From contig OZ026840.1 of NCBI GenBank assembly GCA_964023205.1, positions 11,146,603 to 11,210,602 on the forward strand: DNA of 64,000 nt, read 5' to 3'. Every line of letters begins with the position of its first letter. Position 1 is the stretch's first letter. Position numbers and translations under genes: made by a program. Shown here piece by piece: positions 38,301 through 50,300 of this stretch. The notes beneath the pieces are model-generated. The model saw nothing but the letters and a program-made list of their open reading frames with translations. It was not told the DNA's origin and searched no databases. The DNA is from Lutraria lutraria. Taxonomy: Eukaryota > Mollusca > Bivalvia > Venerida > Mactridae.

Positions 38301-41300
38301 CCAAACGTCACCCTACATAGATATCAATTTTTGACTGATTTGTAGTTCCGAACAACAGCAGTACCTTCAGAGCTTTGATTTAATATGCTTAAATAGAAAA
38401 ACGTCTTGTCACTTGATTTTTCATAGGCTGATGATGTTTTCCTCAGAATCTTTTTTCTGGTGAGCGATAAGGGGCCATCATGGCCCTCTTGTTTATATTT
38501 ATGGTGATATTTTGATTACTAATTGTATTTCTTTTGCCAAATGATGTTAATAGAAAATGTAAACTTTAGATTATTGATAGACTTCAATATGAATTGCTTT
38601 GCTTTCTTGAAGTAAATGGCCACTTTATACTGGATATATACTGCAGCCAACTAAATATTAAAATATTGTTTTTATAGACGCAGGAGAATGATGCTGGTTC
38701 CTCTACAGGAAATAGCGTAGCTGATAAATTAGTTGCTAGGGGCCAGGGGAAAGCTGTAGGCCGGGCAGCAAAACAAAGGGCCATTGCTAGAGGTGACAAT
38801 ATGGCACCTGCGCAGGTATGTGACATAGTGTACATTTAGGTAATAATCTTCTAAGACTTTAAGAGAGTTGAGTGGAACCTGAGTTTCTATGATTATCAGG
38901 TCAACAGTGAATTCAGAATTAAGAGTAGAGATACAGATGCCTGGTTCTCCTGTATTTTCTCTTTCATGTCTCTAGGGCAGCTCTGATATGATCATAGCTG
39001 TGGAATGGGCCGTTAAACAACAAATAAATGAAGCAACATATATTCTTTAATCTTATCTCACTTTGGTGACTTTTGTCTATTTTTTTCACCATACTCTGTG
39101 TTTTATTAATTGTACGAATATATTCTGTTTTTTCTCAAGATTTTCTCAAGATTTTTTCTCAATATTAACATTAAACTGTCAATAACTTAACATACTCTTA
39201 TCTAAGGATTTGGGGGTAAATGTGATATTGTAGACATTGTGTTTTGAGGAACACACCCTTACCCTTAATATGGGGATGAAATAGTAGGTTGAAGCCTCTT
39301 TTAGGGAAAAAGTTCTTACTTGAACTCAATTTTGGGAATTAAATTTCAAGGTGTAAAAATGAAAATGCATAACTTAAAGAAATTTTCCGCGGGGAAGGTG
39401 CCCTTTACAGGCTAAAACTACAGTGCAACCTCTTCAAAGCAGCACCCTTTGGGAGAAGCAAAACATTATGTTGTGGTTGAGAGGTTGTTGCTTTATGGAG
39501 GTTATATTGATAGTTAAATCATTCAATAGGAAAAAATCATGCTGTTGTTGAAGGGAGGTTGATGAAGGCAGGTTATTGAAGGGAGGTTGTTGAAGGCAGG
39601 TTGTTGAAGGCAGGTTATTGAAGGCAGGTTGTTGAAGGTAGGTTGTTGAAGGCAGGTTATTGAAGGGAGGTTAATGAAGGGAGGTTGTTGAAGGGAGGTT
39701 AATGAAGGGAGGTTATTGCAGGGAGGTTATTGAAGGGAGGTTATTGAAGGCAGGTTATTGAAGGCAGGTTGTTGAAGGCAGGTTAATGAAGGGAGGTTGT
39801 TGAAGGGAGGTTAATGAAGGGAGGTTGATGAAGGCAGGTTGTTGAAGGCAGGTTATTGAAGGGAGGTTAATGAAGGCAGGTTATTGAAGGGAGGTTATTG
39901 AAGGCAGGTTGTTGAAGGCAGGTTGTTGAAGGCAGGTTATTGAAGGCAGGTTATTGAAGGGAGGTTGTTGAAGGGAGGTTATTGAAGGGAGGTTAATGAA
40001 GGGAGGTTAATGAAGGGAGGTTAATGAAGGGGGGTTGTTGAAGGGAGGTTAATGAAGGGAGGTTATTGCAGGGAGGTTTATGAAGGCAGGTTATTGAAGG
40101 CAGGTTGTTGAAGGGAGGTTGTTGAAGGGAAGTTATTGAATGGAGGTTAATGAAGGCAGGTTGTTGAAGGGAAGTTATTGAATGGAGGTTAATGAAGGCA
40201 GGTTGTTGAAGGGAAGTTATTGAATGGAGGTTAATGAAGGGAGGTTATTGCAGGGAGGTTAATGAAGGAGTGTTATTGAAGGGAGGTTATTGCAGGGAGG
40301 TTGTTGAAGGGAGGTTAATGAAGGGAGGTTGTTGAAGGGAGGTTATTGAAGGCAGGTTGTTGAAGGGAGGTTAATGAAGGGAGGTTAATGAAGGCAGGTT
40401 GTTGAAGGCAGGTTATTGAAGGGAGGCTGTTGAAGGCAGGTTATTGAAGGGAGGTTGTTGAAGGGAGGTTGTACTATATACAATAAAGTAAACAGCTGAT
40501 GACGCAAAACTTTTTTTGTAATTTTCAGAAAAAGTTACAGAATATGTTGAAAGATTTAGAAGAGGAAGAGAAAGCAGCTGTTGTGAGACTTGGAGATGCC
40601 AGCATCGCTTCACCATTTACATCTAAACTATCAACAATCTTATGTAGTATGTATCTGTCTGAGTGATTGTCTACAATCTCAAGTTATAAAATACTAATAT
40701 TGTTCACTCTGGTGTATAGGATAGGAATCAACTTAGAACTTCCTCTAATACATTTATACTGAAAGTATTTGTTGAATCTGAATTTACAATGACTTGCACT
40801 GCAACATCGTGTAGTAAAACAACAACAAAAAACAACAGAACTTTAGGACCATTCCTCAAATACCGTGACATTTATTTATATAGATAATTTCAGTGGACAG
40901 TTATTGGTTAAAAGATTTTCAAAATTTAATCTGAGATATTCATTAATGAAATTTTGAAATCATTAATAACCCTTACAAGAATGTGCAAATTGAAATCATT
41001 CAACTGCACGTCTTAAATGTCACAAATAAGTTTTTTAGATACACGAATTGTTTTCATCACAACAGATGTAAAAACAAAAAAAAACTAATCACTGTAGGTA
41101 ACCAAAGCATACACTATTGTATGATTCTAATTGCCGAGAACTCTTTTGACCAGAAATGTATTTCTCAAGATGGCACATCATGACAAATAATCCATAATAT
41201 CCAAACAGTGTCATCTAAATATGTGTTGCTCTAATATGATGTACACACTTACATGTCTTAGATTATTATAATATAATCTTTTACTTTTCAGTTTGTCATA

Positions 41301-44300
41301 TCATTAAACAAGGAAGATGTACATTAGTTACGACTCTACAGATGTTTAAAATTCTAGCATTAAATGCATTGATTCTAGCGTACAGTCAGAGTGTATTGTT
41401 CCTGGAAGGTGTTAAGTTCAGTGACACACAGGCTACAATGCAAGGTCTCCTGCTAGCTGGATGCTTCCTCTTCATATCTAGATCAAAAGTAGGTGACACT
41501 AGAACAATTTCTTATCCTTATAGATCTGAACATTTCTCTAATACTAACACAGCAGGTGAGCGACAAATTTCTTGTTAACAGGGGTGACAATATTACGGAT
41601 ATATCAAGAATTCCGGATTTGTCTGACCTGGAAGAGCTGTATTTTCTGAGCAAAATAACAGTTATTTGATGAAATGCAAAGTTATGGTCAATTAAATCTA
41701 AAGGATTTTCTTAGTACAAACTGAGTTACATATGGAAACAATGTGGTTTGAAGGCCTCTTGTTTGGCAAAAATGGTCGGCAGTGTATGATTTTCAGTATT
41801 TCTCATTTTGCTCTATTGACACCCCTGTGTTAAGTGTTTGGCTTTATTGTTAAAATTGTCTACAGATAGTGTGCCATAATAAAGAAACATTTCTAGGAGC
41901 TATACTATGGTCCAGGACTTGCGACCCAGTGACCTGGGTTCAAATAGATAATTCCCTTTTATGTAAATTTGACAAAAAGGTTGATCCACCATATGTGGAG
42001 AAGATATGAACTCCTTGTGGGTAAGTTAGAACTAGTTAGGTGAACCGACCTGTAAACAACATAAACCCACAGAAAGAAACAAACAGAGAATTTCTAGTAC
42101 ATGTATCAGTAAATCTCTAATCTTAACAATTTGTGAGATCCAGACATAGACTAAATAGGTTTTACTGTTTGTAGTATTAAAGTAAATGATGGTTGTAAGC
42201 TTGTTTTTCCTCCTGTAAGTTTCTTGTATTTATATAGAATTAGTGATGTCATGTATTGACATGATACAATTAGTGATGTCATGTATTGACATAATACCAT
42301 TAGTGATGTCATGTATTGACATGATACAATTAGTGATGTCATGTATTGACATGATACAATTAGTGATGTCATGTATTGACATAATACAATTAGTGATGTC
42401 ATGTATTGACATGATACAATTAGTGATATCATGTATTGACATGATATAATTAGTGATGTCATGTATTGACATGATACAATTAGTGATATCATGTATTGAC
42501 ATGATACAATTAGTGATATCATGTATTGACATGATACAAATTAGTGATAGCATGTATTGACATGATACAATTAGTGATATCATGTATTGACATAATACAA
42601 TTAGTGATATCATGTATTGACATAATACAATTAGTGATAGCATGTATTGACATGATACAATTAAACGTCCTGTATGAAAATTGATCACCATTGTCCTTCT
42701 CTTAAAAGTTATTCCTGGTAAAAGATGGTGTTTTTTCGTAACATGTATGGTCATCCTTGACAGTGTACCTATATTATAACTTATCACTTATTTAGTGCTG
42801 ACAAATTGTCACACCGACTGTGCTGTATTGTTTTATCAAGTGTATTTCAACAAACAAAATTTAGTCCACAGAGTGATTTTTATAAAAGCATACATCCCAA
42901 CTTATGGCATCAGTAAGATGCAACTTCTAGTGTGACTTACGACCTTTTCATTGAGTTCAGTTAGTAATGCTTTAATAATGTTGAGGTTTAAAACCATATC
43001 ATAGTGTGTTTACTTAGTATTGGTGTGATTGTAATTAATACAGGACTCTCATTTGACCCTTAAAATGACATTTTAACTCTTGAAAGTAATCAAATAAAGC
43101 TTCTGACACTTGAGAATTTGTACCAATTATTACATAAGTGGGTCCATGATCAGCTAAGGGCCATTTTTGATCCTCAAGTTTTGATGTTTGTGTATGTATT
43201 GCAATTTATTTGTGTTAAATCATTTTTCCTATCTTTCTTCTGTTTCAGCCGTTGAAATATTTGTCCAAACAGCGACCACTGCCTAACATTTTCAACTTGT
43301 ATACCATTTTTACAGTACTATGTCAGTTTGCCATACATTTTGTATCTTTATTCTACCTAGTGCAGGAAGCTCAATCTCTCAGTCCTAGGTAACTGGATTA
43401 TACTGTTTATATTTTTATGTGAATTGTTGCTTAGGCCATCCTTGAAAAAAATTTTGTTTGCTGTAACGTTACCTACTCACCAAAAAGGCCCCTACCAAAC
43501 TTGGTGAGCTATTGTGATCACGTGATGTCCGTCGTCCATGTGTGTGTGCGTCAACAATTGCTTAAAACAACATCTCCTTCTAAACCAGTTGGCCAATTTC
43601 GACGAAACTTTACATGGATTTTCCTTGCATGAAGCTCTACCAAAGTCGTGAATTTTTTTTAATTTCATTAAAAACTCTGGTTGCCATGGCAACCAATAGG
43701 GAACATCGTGTTTGTAAACAAAAGGAAGCATTCTCGCGTATGCACACTAGCTGGTGGGCAAAAAACAATAACTGTCGACATGATGCTATATAAACGTATT
43801 GACCCGTTGTAGGATGACATTGAAGTATTTGATCGTATTAAATCACCAACGATTAAGTCAAAAACATGTTTCAGAATGAAATTTAATACTGAATGGTATA
43901 ATGGTAAATCTTTTGTTTTTTGATTCGTATAAAGTTGATTAATTTATAAAAAAAATCTACATGAAGTGTCGAACGCTCCATCGTTGTGGTCAACGATTTA
44001 TAAATGCAAGTCATTGTAGTGTCAAAACACTAATTTCTTATTATATTTCAATGCATTTAAGGATAAGATGCATGCAATTCATGATATATTCATATAATTA
44101 TAATTAATTAAATCACCTTTAATGATATAACTTTAATTCATAAAGCGCTATATTCGGACATAGACATATACAACCACCTAAATGTTAGTCATAGATATAT
44201 TAAGTGTATTATGAAAGCGCTAAAATAAAATCGGTAGGCATGCATAGAAATTAAGTTTATTCATAATGAAAAAAATGTACTTTTTATAACCTTTCATTTT

Positions 44301-47300
44301 CATGTAAAATATCTTTTGAGTCGAACATACGAAAAAAAAACATACATTGTAATTAAAGACATGTGTTCAAAGATAATTATTTTGTAATTAGGTAATTTTA
44401 TTTTGAAATATTAATATAAAAAGAACACACTAAGTCATATTAAGTGGACTTTTAAAATAATAATAATTCGAATGAAATTTAATCATAAATAACGTTAACT
44501 TGAATGATGCCCGTTGTAGAAACGTGCTCTTATATACACTGTCAATTTTCAGCATCATCTATTGTATTTGACACTATATATTGTTCGTACATTTTTATTA
44601 ATGATCCGCAACTTTTAAAACATACCTAAAACTTAAATTATACATCAAATTGAGCGGGACTAATTAAAAACGGATAATCCAATTAATCAACAAATCACCG
44701 AAATCCCTACAATGGGCACGTGTTTCACATTGAATTAATCGATTGACACATACACAATAATTAAAACACTTAAACTTTGATTTTTAGTCGCGTTCAATGC
44801 AAATCATTTAACAAGTCAAAATCGTTTGTTCGGCACAAGTTTCGTCTTATCTTTTGTCTTGATTTCAACTGGCATGCCGTCCAGTTATCATGATCTTAAT
44901 CACGGTGACGATCTTTACTGATTGCAAGAAGTACACCGTGGAAAACAGTAAGGGGTAGTGTACGTATATTTTATATCACCTGTTGTTGTATATAAATCTA
45001 CATTGTTTTGACAGCTGCACAGGGGCCAAACATGTTCTTTTAGATGTAATTATCAATCGGATGTGACAATCTATTTATGACAATTAAATTAATTAATGCC
45101 ATAAGACACATTCTCACAATGTTGATTCAGACAGGGTCTATTTGAGTGATCCTGATTCAGGTTGATAGTATGATAATGAATCTCTGTCAGGTTGATTTAA
45201 CTATTAATTAGTCATGAAAACAAAACTACTTTAAGAAAAAAAATGATCTCGTCTGTGTTATTGACTTTGGCGATTTGGATTTAAATGAATTATTAGGTGA
45301 TTATGCATGTGGTGGTAAAAAAATGCTTGTACCTGTGAAAAAATTAGCTGAAATTATTTGTAAAAAATATGGCAACCGTGAACATTTACTAGTGTAACGA
45401 GTGTCAAAATGTGTATACTGTATATTGTGTCCAGTATGCACAGACATTTATCGAATGTCGAGCACCAGGAGTAAGTATTTCGAATTTCATGTGTTTGAAA
45501 TGCACACATACTATCTTTAACCCATCAGATTACCAGATAATGAGAAAACAATAGCATTGTCTAGATTAATTGTCCACTTAGAATATTTATGATTTTGAAT
45601 ATCAAGCCGAACTATATATATGATTAGTTAGAAAACTATTTTTACTTATTAACCGTTACTATTTTAATTAGGACCGGGTTTTCTCTGTAGATGGCAGAAT
45701 GTCATCTAATTGTTCCTTCACCAGGGGCTCTTCATTATAATTCATATGCCATACAACTGTAGAACCCTTCTGTCAACTAATTGTGCAGCAAAAATCTACT
45801 CAAGACCGAACAATAACTATGTTTATATCTATGAGAAAAAATGTGTCGGGAAATGTAATGGTAGTCATAACCGCATATTTATTCTTTTGCCCACCAGCAA
45901 TATTTACAAACGGATAACAGGTGCGCGTGACGTCACGGCGATGTTCCCTATTGAAAAATCTTCTTGTCCAAAACCACTGGGTCTAGAGCTTAGATATTTG
46001 GTGTATAGCATTGTTTAGTGGACCTCTACCAAGTTTATTCAAATTATTGCCCTAGGGTCAAAATTGGCCCCGTCCCAGGGGTCACTTGATTTTAAATAGA
46101 CTTACATAGGGAAATTTTAAAAATCTTCTTGTCAGAAACCACAATGCCTAGGGCTTAGATATTTGGTTTGTAGCATTGTCTAGTGGACCTCTACCAAGTT
46201 TGTTCAAATTATTGTTCTAGGGTCAAAATTGGCTCCGCCCAAGGGGTCACTTGATTTTATATAGACTTATATAGCGAAATTTTAAAAATCTTCTTATCAA
46301 AAACTACAATGCCTAGAGTTTAGATATTTGGTGTGTAGCATTTTCTAGTGGACCTCTACTAAGTTTGTTCAAATGATTGCCTTAGGGTCAAAATTGGCCC
46401 CGCCCCAGGGGTCACTTGATTTTAAATAGACTTACATAGGGAAATTTTAAAAATCTTCTTGTCAGAAACCACAATGCCTAGGGCTTAGATATTTGGTTTG
46501 TAGCATTGTCTAGTGGACCTCTACCAAGTTTGTTCAAATTATTGTTCTAGGGTCAAAATTGGCCCCGCCCAAGGGGTCACTTGATTTTATATAGACTTAT
46601 ATAGGGAAATTTTAAAATCTTCTTATCAAAAACTACAATGCCTAGAGTTTAGATATTTGGTGTGTAGCATTTTCTAGTGGACCTCTACTAAGTTTGTTCA
46701 AATGATTGCCTTAGGGTCAAAATTGGCCCCGCCCCAGGGGTCACTTGATTCATATAGACTTATATAGGAAAATTTAAAAAAACTTCTTAGCCAAAACCAC
46801 AGTGCCTAGAGCCTAGATATTTTGAATGTAGCATTATCTAGTGGACCTCTAACAAGTTTGTTAAAATTATTGCCCTGGGGTCAAAATTGACCCTGCCCTG
46901 GGGTTTACTGTAATCTATTTAGGAAAATTAAAAAAATCTTCTGGTCCAAAACCACAAGACCTAGATCTAAGATATTTGGTATGTAGCATTGTCTAGCAGA
47001 CTTCTACCAAGTCTGTTAAAATTATGGCCCAAGGGTGAAAATTAGTCCTGCCCCTGTTTCACATGATTTATATAGGCTTATATAGGAAAACAAGAAAATC
47101 TTCTTGTCCTTAACCTCAAGGCCTAGAGCTTACATATTTAGTATGTAGCATTGTCTAGCGGACATCTACCAAGTTTGTTTAAATTATTGCCCTAGGGGCA
47201 AAATTGGCCCCGCCCCCGGGTCACTTAATTTTACAAAGGTTCATGATAATTTTCCCTAAGAGTCTTATTATCTGGTGAGCGATACAGGACCATGATGGCC

Positions 47301-50300
47301 CTCTTGTTTAAAAATAGCATTCTGGCATGTATTTTGAGTTCAATATAAAAATTAAATTGTTGAAAAAGCCATTTCTTACCTACCTACCTACTGAAAATTC
47401 TCTGGGTAGGGTTAACACAAACAAACACTATTTTAAGAATGGTCTTTGTAACATATTTTAAAAAAATGATTAAAATCTAGTGACTGAAAATTTGATATGT
47501 ATTTTGATTATAAGCTTTCTTTTTTTCAATTTAGCCTTGCTACAATTGTAAAAAAGTCTTGGTAGCTTATAATCAAAATTTTGTTCATTTCTTATTATTT
47601 CTATAAAAAACTAATTTGTTAAACTTGTAATTCAAATCTTAAGATGTTTCATAGAATTTTGTTTCTAAATTACGATGCATGTCAAGTTTTAATGTTCTGA
47701 ATATTTATAGGCCTGTTTGAAAAACGAGTCGTAATATGGGAACACCCAGCATGGGTGGGCAGGCTGCATCCACAACGATGTCCACTGTCTAATTCAAACA
47801 GTTCTATTGGGAACCTCACCAAACTTGATGGAAATGTTTATGGCCATGAGATCTTGGTCTAGTTCGATAAACAGCCCAATCGGCCATGGCACTTCTAAGT
47901 TATACCCCTTTACGCTTTGAAAAGTGAATTTTGTGACCTGGAACTCTTGTTTTCTTATGATATTATTAAAGTTTAAATGTAAAATTTGGTTGAACACATG
48001 ATATGAAGCTGTTTTAATGTGTTTCAGAAAGGAGAAGATTGATCTAGAAGCCAAATTTGAACCGAATATATTAAACACAACTGTATATATAATCTCAATG
48101 TCTTTACAAGTCTCAACATTTGCTGTAAATTATAAGGTGAGTTAACATCCGTTGTCGCTTCTACCTAGGTGTATATGTGGGATCTTCATCCAAAGCTCTA
48201 GATGACACCTACTGTTGGTACAATGTTAAATCCTCGTGAAACACAACTAGCAACCAACCTCTCCAAAGCAACACCCTTTGGGGGTAAACAAGATTATGTT
48301 GTTGTTGAGAGGTTGTTGCTCATGAAAGGTTAAATTAATGGTTAAATTGTGCAGTGAGAGAAAAGAATCATGCTGTTGTTGCAAGGAGATTGTTGCTCAA
48401 GAGAGGGTCGCTCTGGAGAGGTTGTACTGTATAATATTATGTACTTACAGATTTTCTATCAGCTAGTGTCTCTGTATGTTTCTGGTTTAACTTATGGTGT
48501 ACTTTACTTTCAGGGTGAACCTTTTATGGAAAGTTTAAAAAACAACAAACCCATGTTATACAGTCTATCTATATCAGGAGGTACAATCATAGCTCTAGCT
48601 AGTGGTCTTATACCTGAAGCTACAGAATACTTCGAACTTGTTCATTTACCTGAAGATGTAAGTACATGTAGTAAACTTTATGTTCTGTGTGTTGCTATAT
48701 TTGTGTTCAACAATGATAATGCCCCTATTCAACGAATTGGGCGTATAATGCTTTGCACATGTTGGTCAGTCCATTGGTAGGAAAGTAGGTCCAACATGTA
48801 ATCAAACCTTGTCTGGTCAATAACCAGAAAATGAGTTCGCCTAAGCTCCTCACACCTGATAGGTAGGTTGGTGATCTCATATAGATGACCCCTATAATGA
48901 TTTCACCTAAGATCTTCACACTTGATTGGTAGGTTGGTGATCTCATATAGATGACCCCTATAATGATTTCACCTAAGATCTTCACACTTGATGGGTAGGT
49001 TGGTGATCTCATATAGATGACCCCTATAATGATTTCACCTAAGATCTTCACACTTGATAGGTAGGTTGGTGATCTCATATAGATGAGATCTCATATAGAT
49101 GATCCCTATAATGATTTCACCTAAGATCTTCACACTTGATAGGTAGGTTGGTGATTTGATATAGATGATCCCTATAATGATTTCACCTAAGATCTTCACA
49201 CTTGATAGGTAGGTTGGTGGTCTCATATAGATGATGCCTATAATGATTTCACCTAAGATCTTCACACTTGATAGGTAGGTTGGTGATTTGATATAGATGA
49301 TCCCTATAATGATTTCACCTAAGATCTTCACACTTGATAGGTAGGTTGGTGATCTCATATAGATGACCCCTATAATGATTTCACCTAAGATCTTCACACT
49401 TGATAGGTAGGTTGGTGATCTCATATAGATGACCCCTATAATGATTTCACCTAAGATCCTCACACCTGATAGGTAGGTTGGTGATCTCATATAGATGACC
49501 CCTATAATGATTTCGCCTAAGCTCCTCACACCTGATAGGTAGGTTGGTGATCTCATATAGATGACCCCTATAATGATTTCACCTAAGATCCTCACACTTG
49601 ATAGGTAGGTTGGTGATCTCATATAGATGACCCCTATAATGATTTCACCTAAGATCCTCACACCTGATAGGTACCCCTATAATGATTTCACCTAAGATCC
49701 TCACACTTGATAGGTAGGTTGGTGATCTCATATAGATGACCCCTATAATGATTTCACCTAAGATCCTCACACTTGATAGGTAGGTTGGTGATCTCATATA
49801 GATGACCCCTATAATGATTTCACCTAAGATCTTCACACTTGATAGGTAGGTTGGTGATCTCATATAGATGACCCCTATAATGATTTCACCTAAGATCTTC
49901 ACACCTGATAGGTAGGTTGGTGATCTCATATAGATGACCCCTATAATGATTTCACCTAAGATCCTCACACCTGATAGGTAGGTTGGTGATCTCATATAGA
50001 TGACCCCTATAATGATTTCACCTAAGATCTTCACACTTGATAGGTAGGTTGGTGATCTCATATAGATGACCCCTATAATGATTTCACCTAAGATCTTCAC
50101 ACTTGATAGGTAGGTTGGTGATCTCATATAGATGACCCCTATTGATTTCGAGGTCAGTATGTCAAAGGTCACAAGGGAGCATCCGTGTTTCACAAATAGT
50201 TTTTGTTATATCTTGTTATATTTTTTACATTGTTGTTTTATACCTTGTCCTACTCTCTAAGTATTACACTGACAAATTGCCCTTTATTTTCAGTTCCGTA

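Larger units (their letters stand above)
43490..47312 (+). mobile_element. Family A repeat interrupted by a DNA transposon (intron 23)
   Basis: Starts near GGTGAGCTATTGTGATCACG, breaks at CAACCAATA (43698), resumes TTGAAAAATCTTCTTGTCC (45951), and continues through about eight 165-bp units (AGAGCTTAGATATTTGGTGT) to GTGAGCGATACAGGACC, ATGATGGCCC and TCTTGTTTA. Confidence 0.8.

Noticed and set aside
42151..42787. Minus-strand frames of 123 and 185 codons and a plus-strand frame of 68 codons
   Set aside because: All three fall on the 30-bp hairpin array.
45241..45398. Stretch reading [20 protein letters not shown] in the intron 23 transposon
   Set aside because: About 59 open codons without a start and no family match; too short in AT-rich sequence to support a transposase.
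48725..50193. Three minus-strand frames with a [20 protein letters not shown] repeat
   Set aside because: Translation of the 66-bp array inside a family B repeat; ends exactly with the array.
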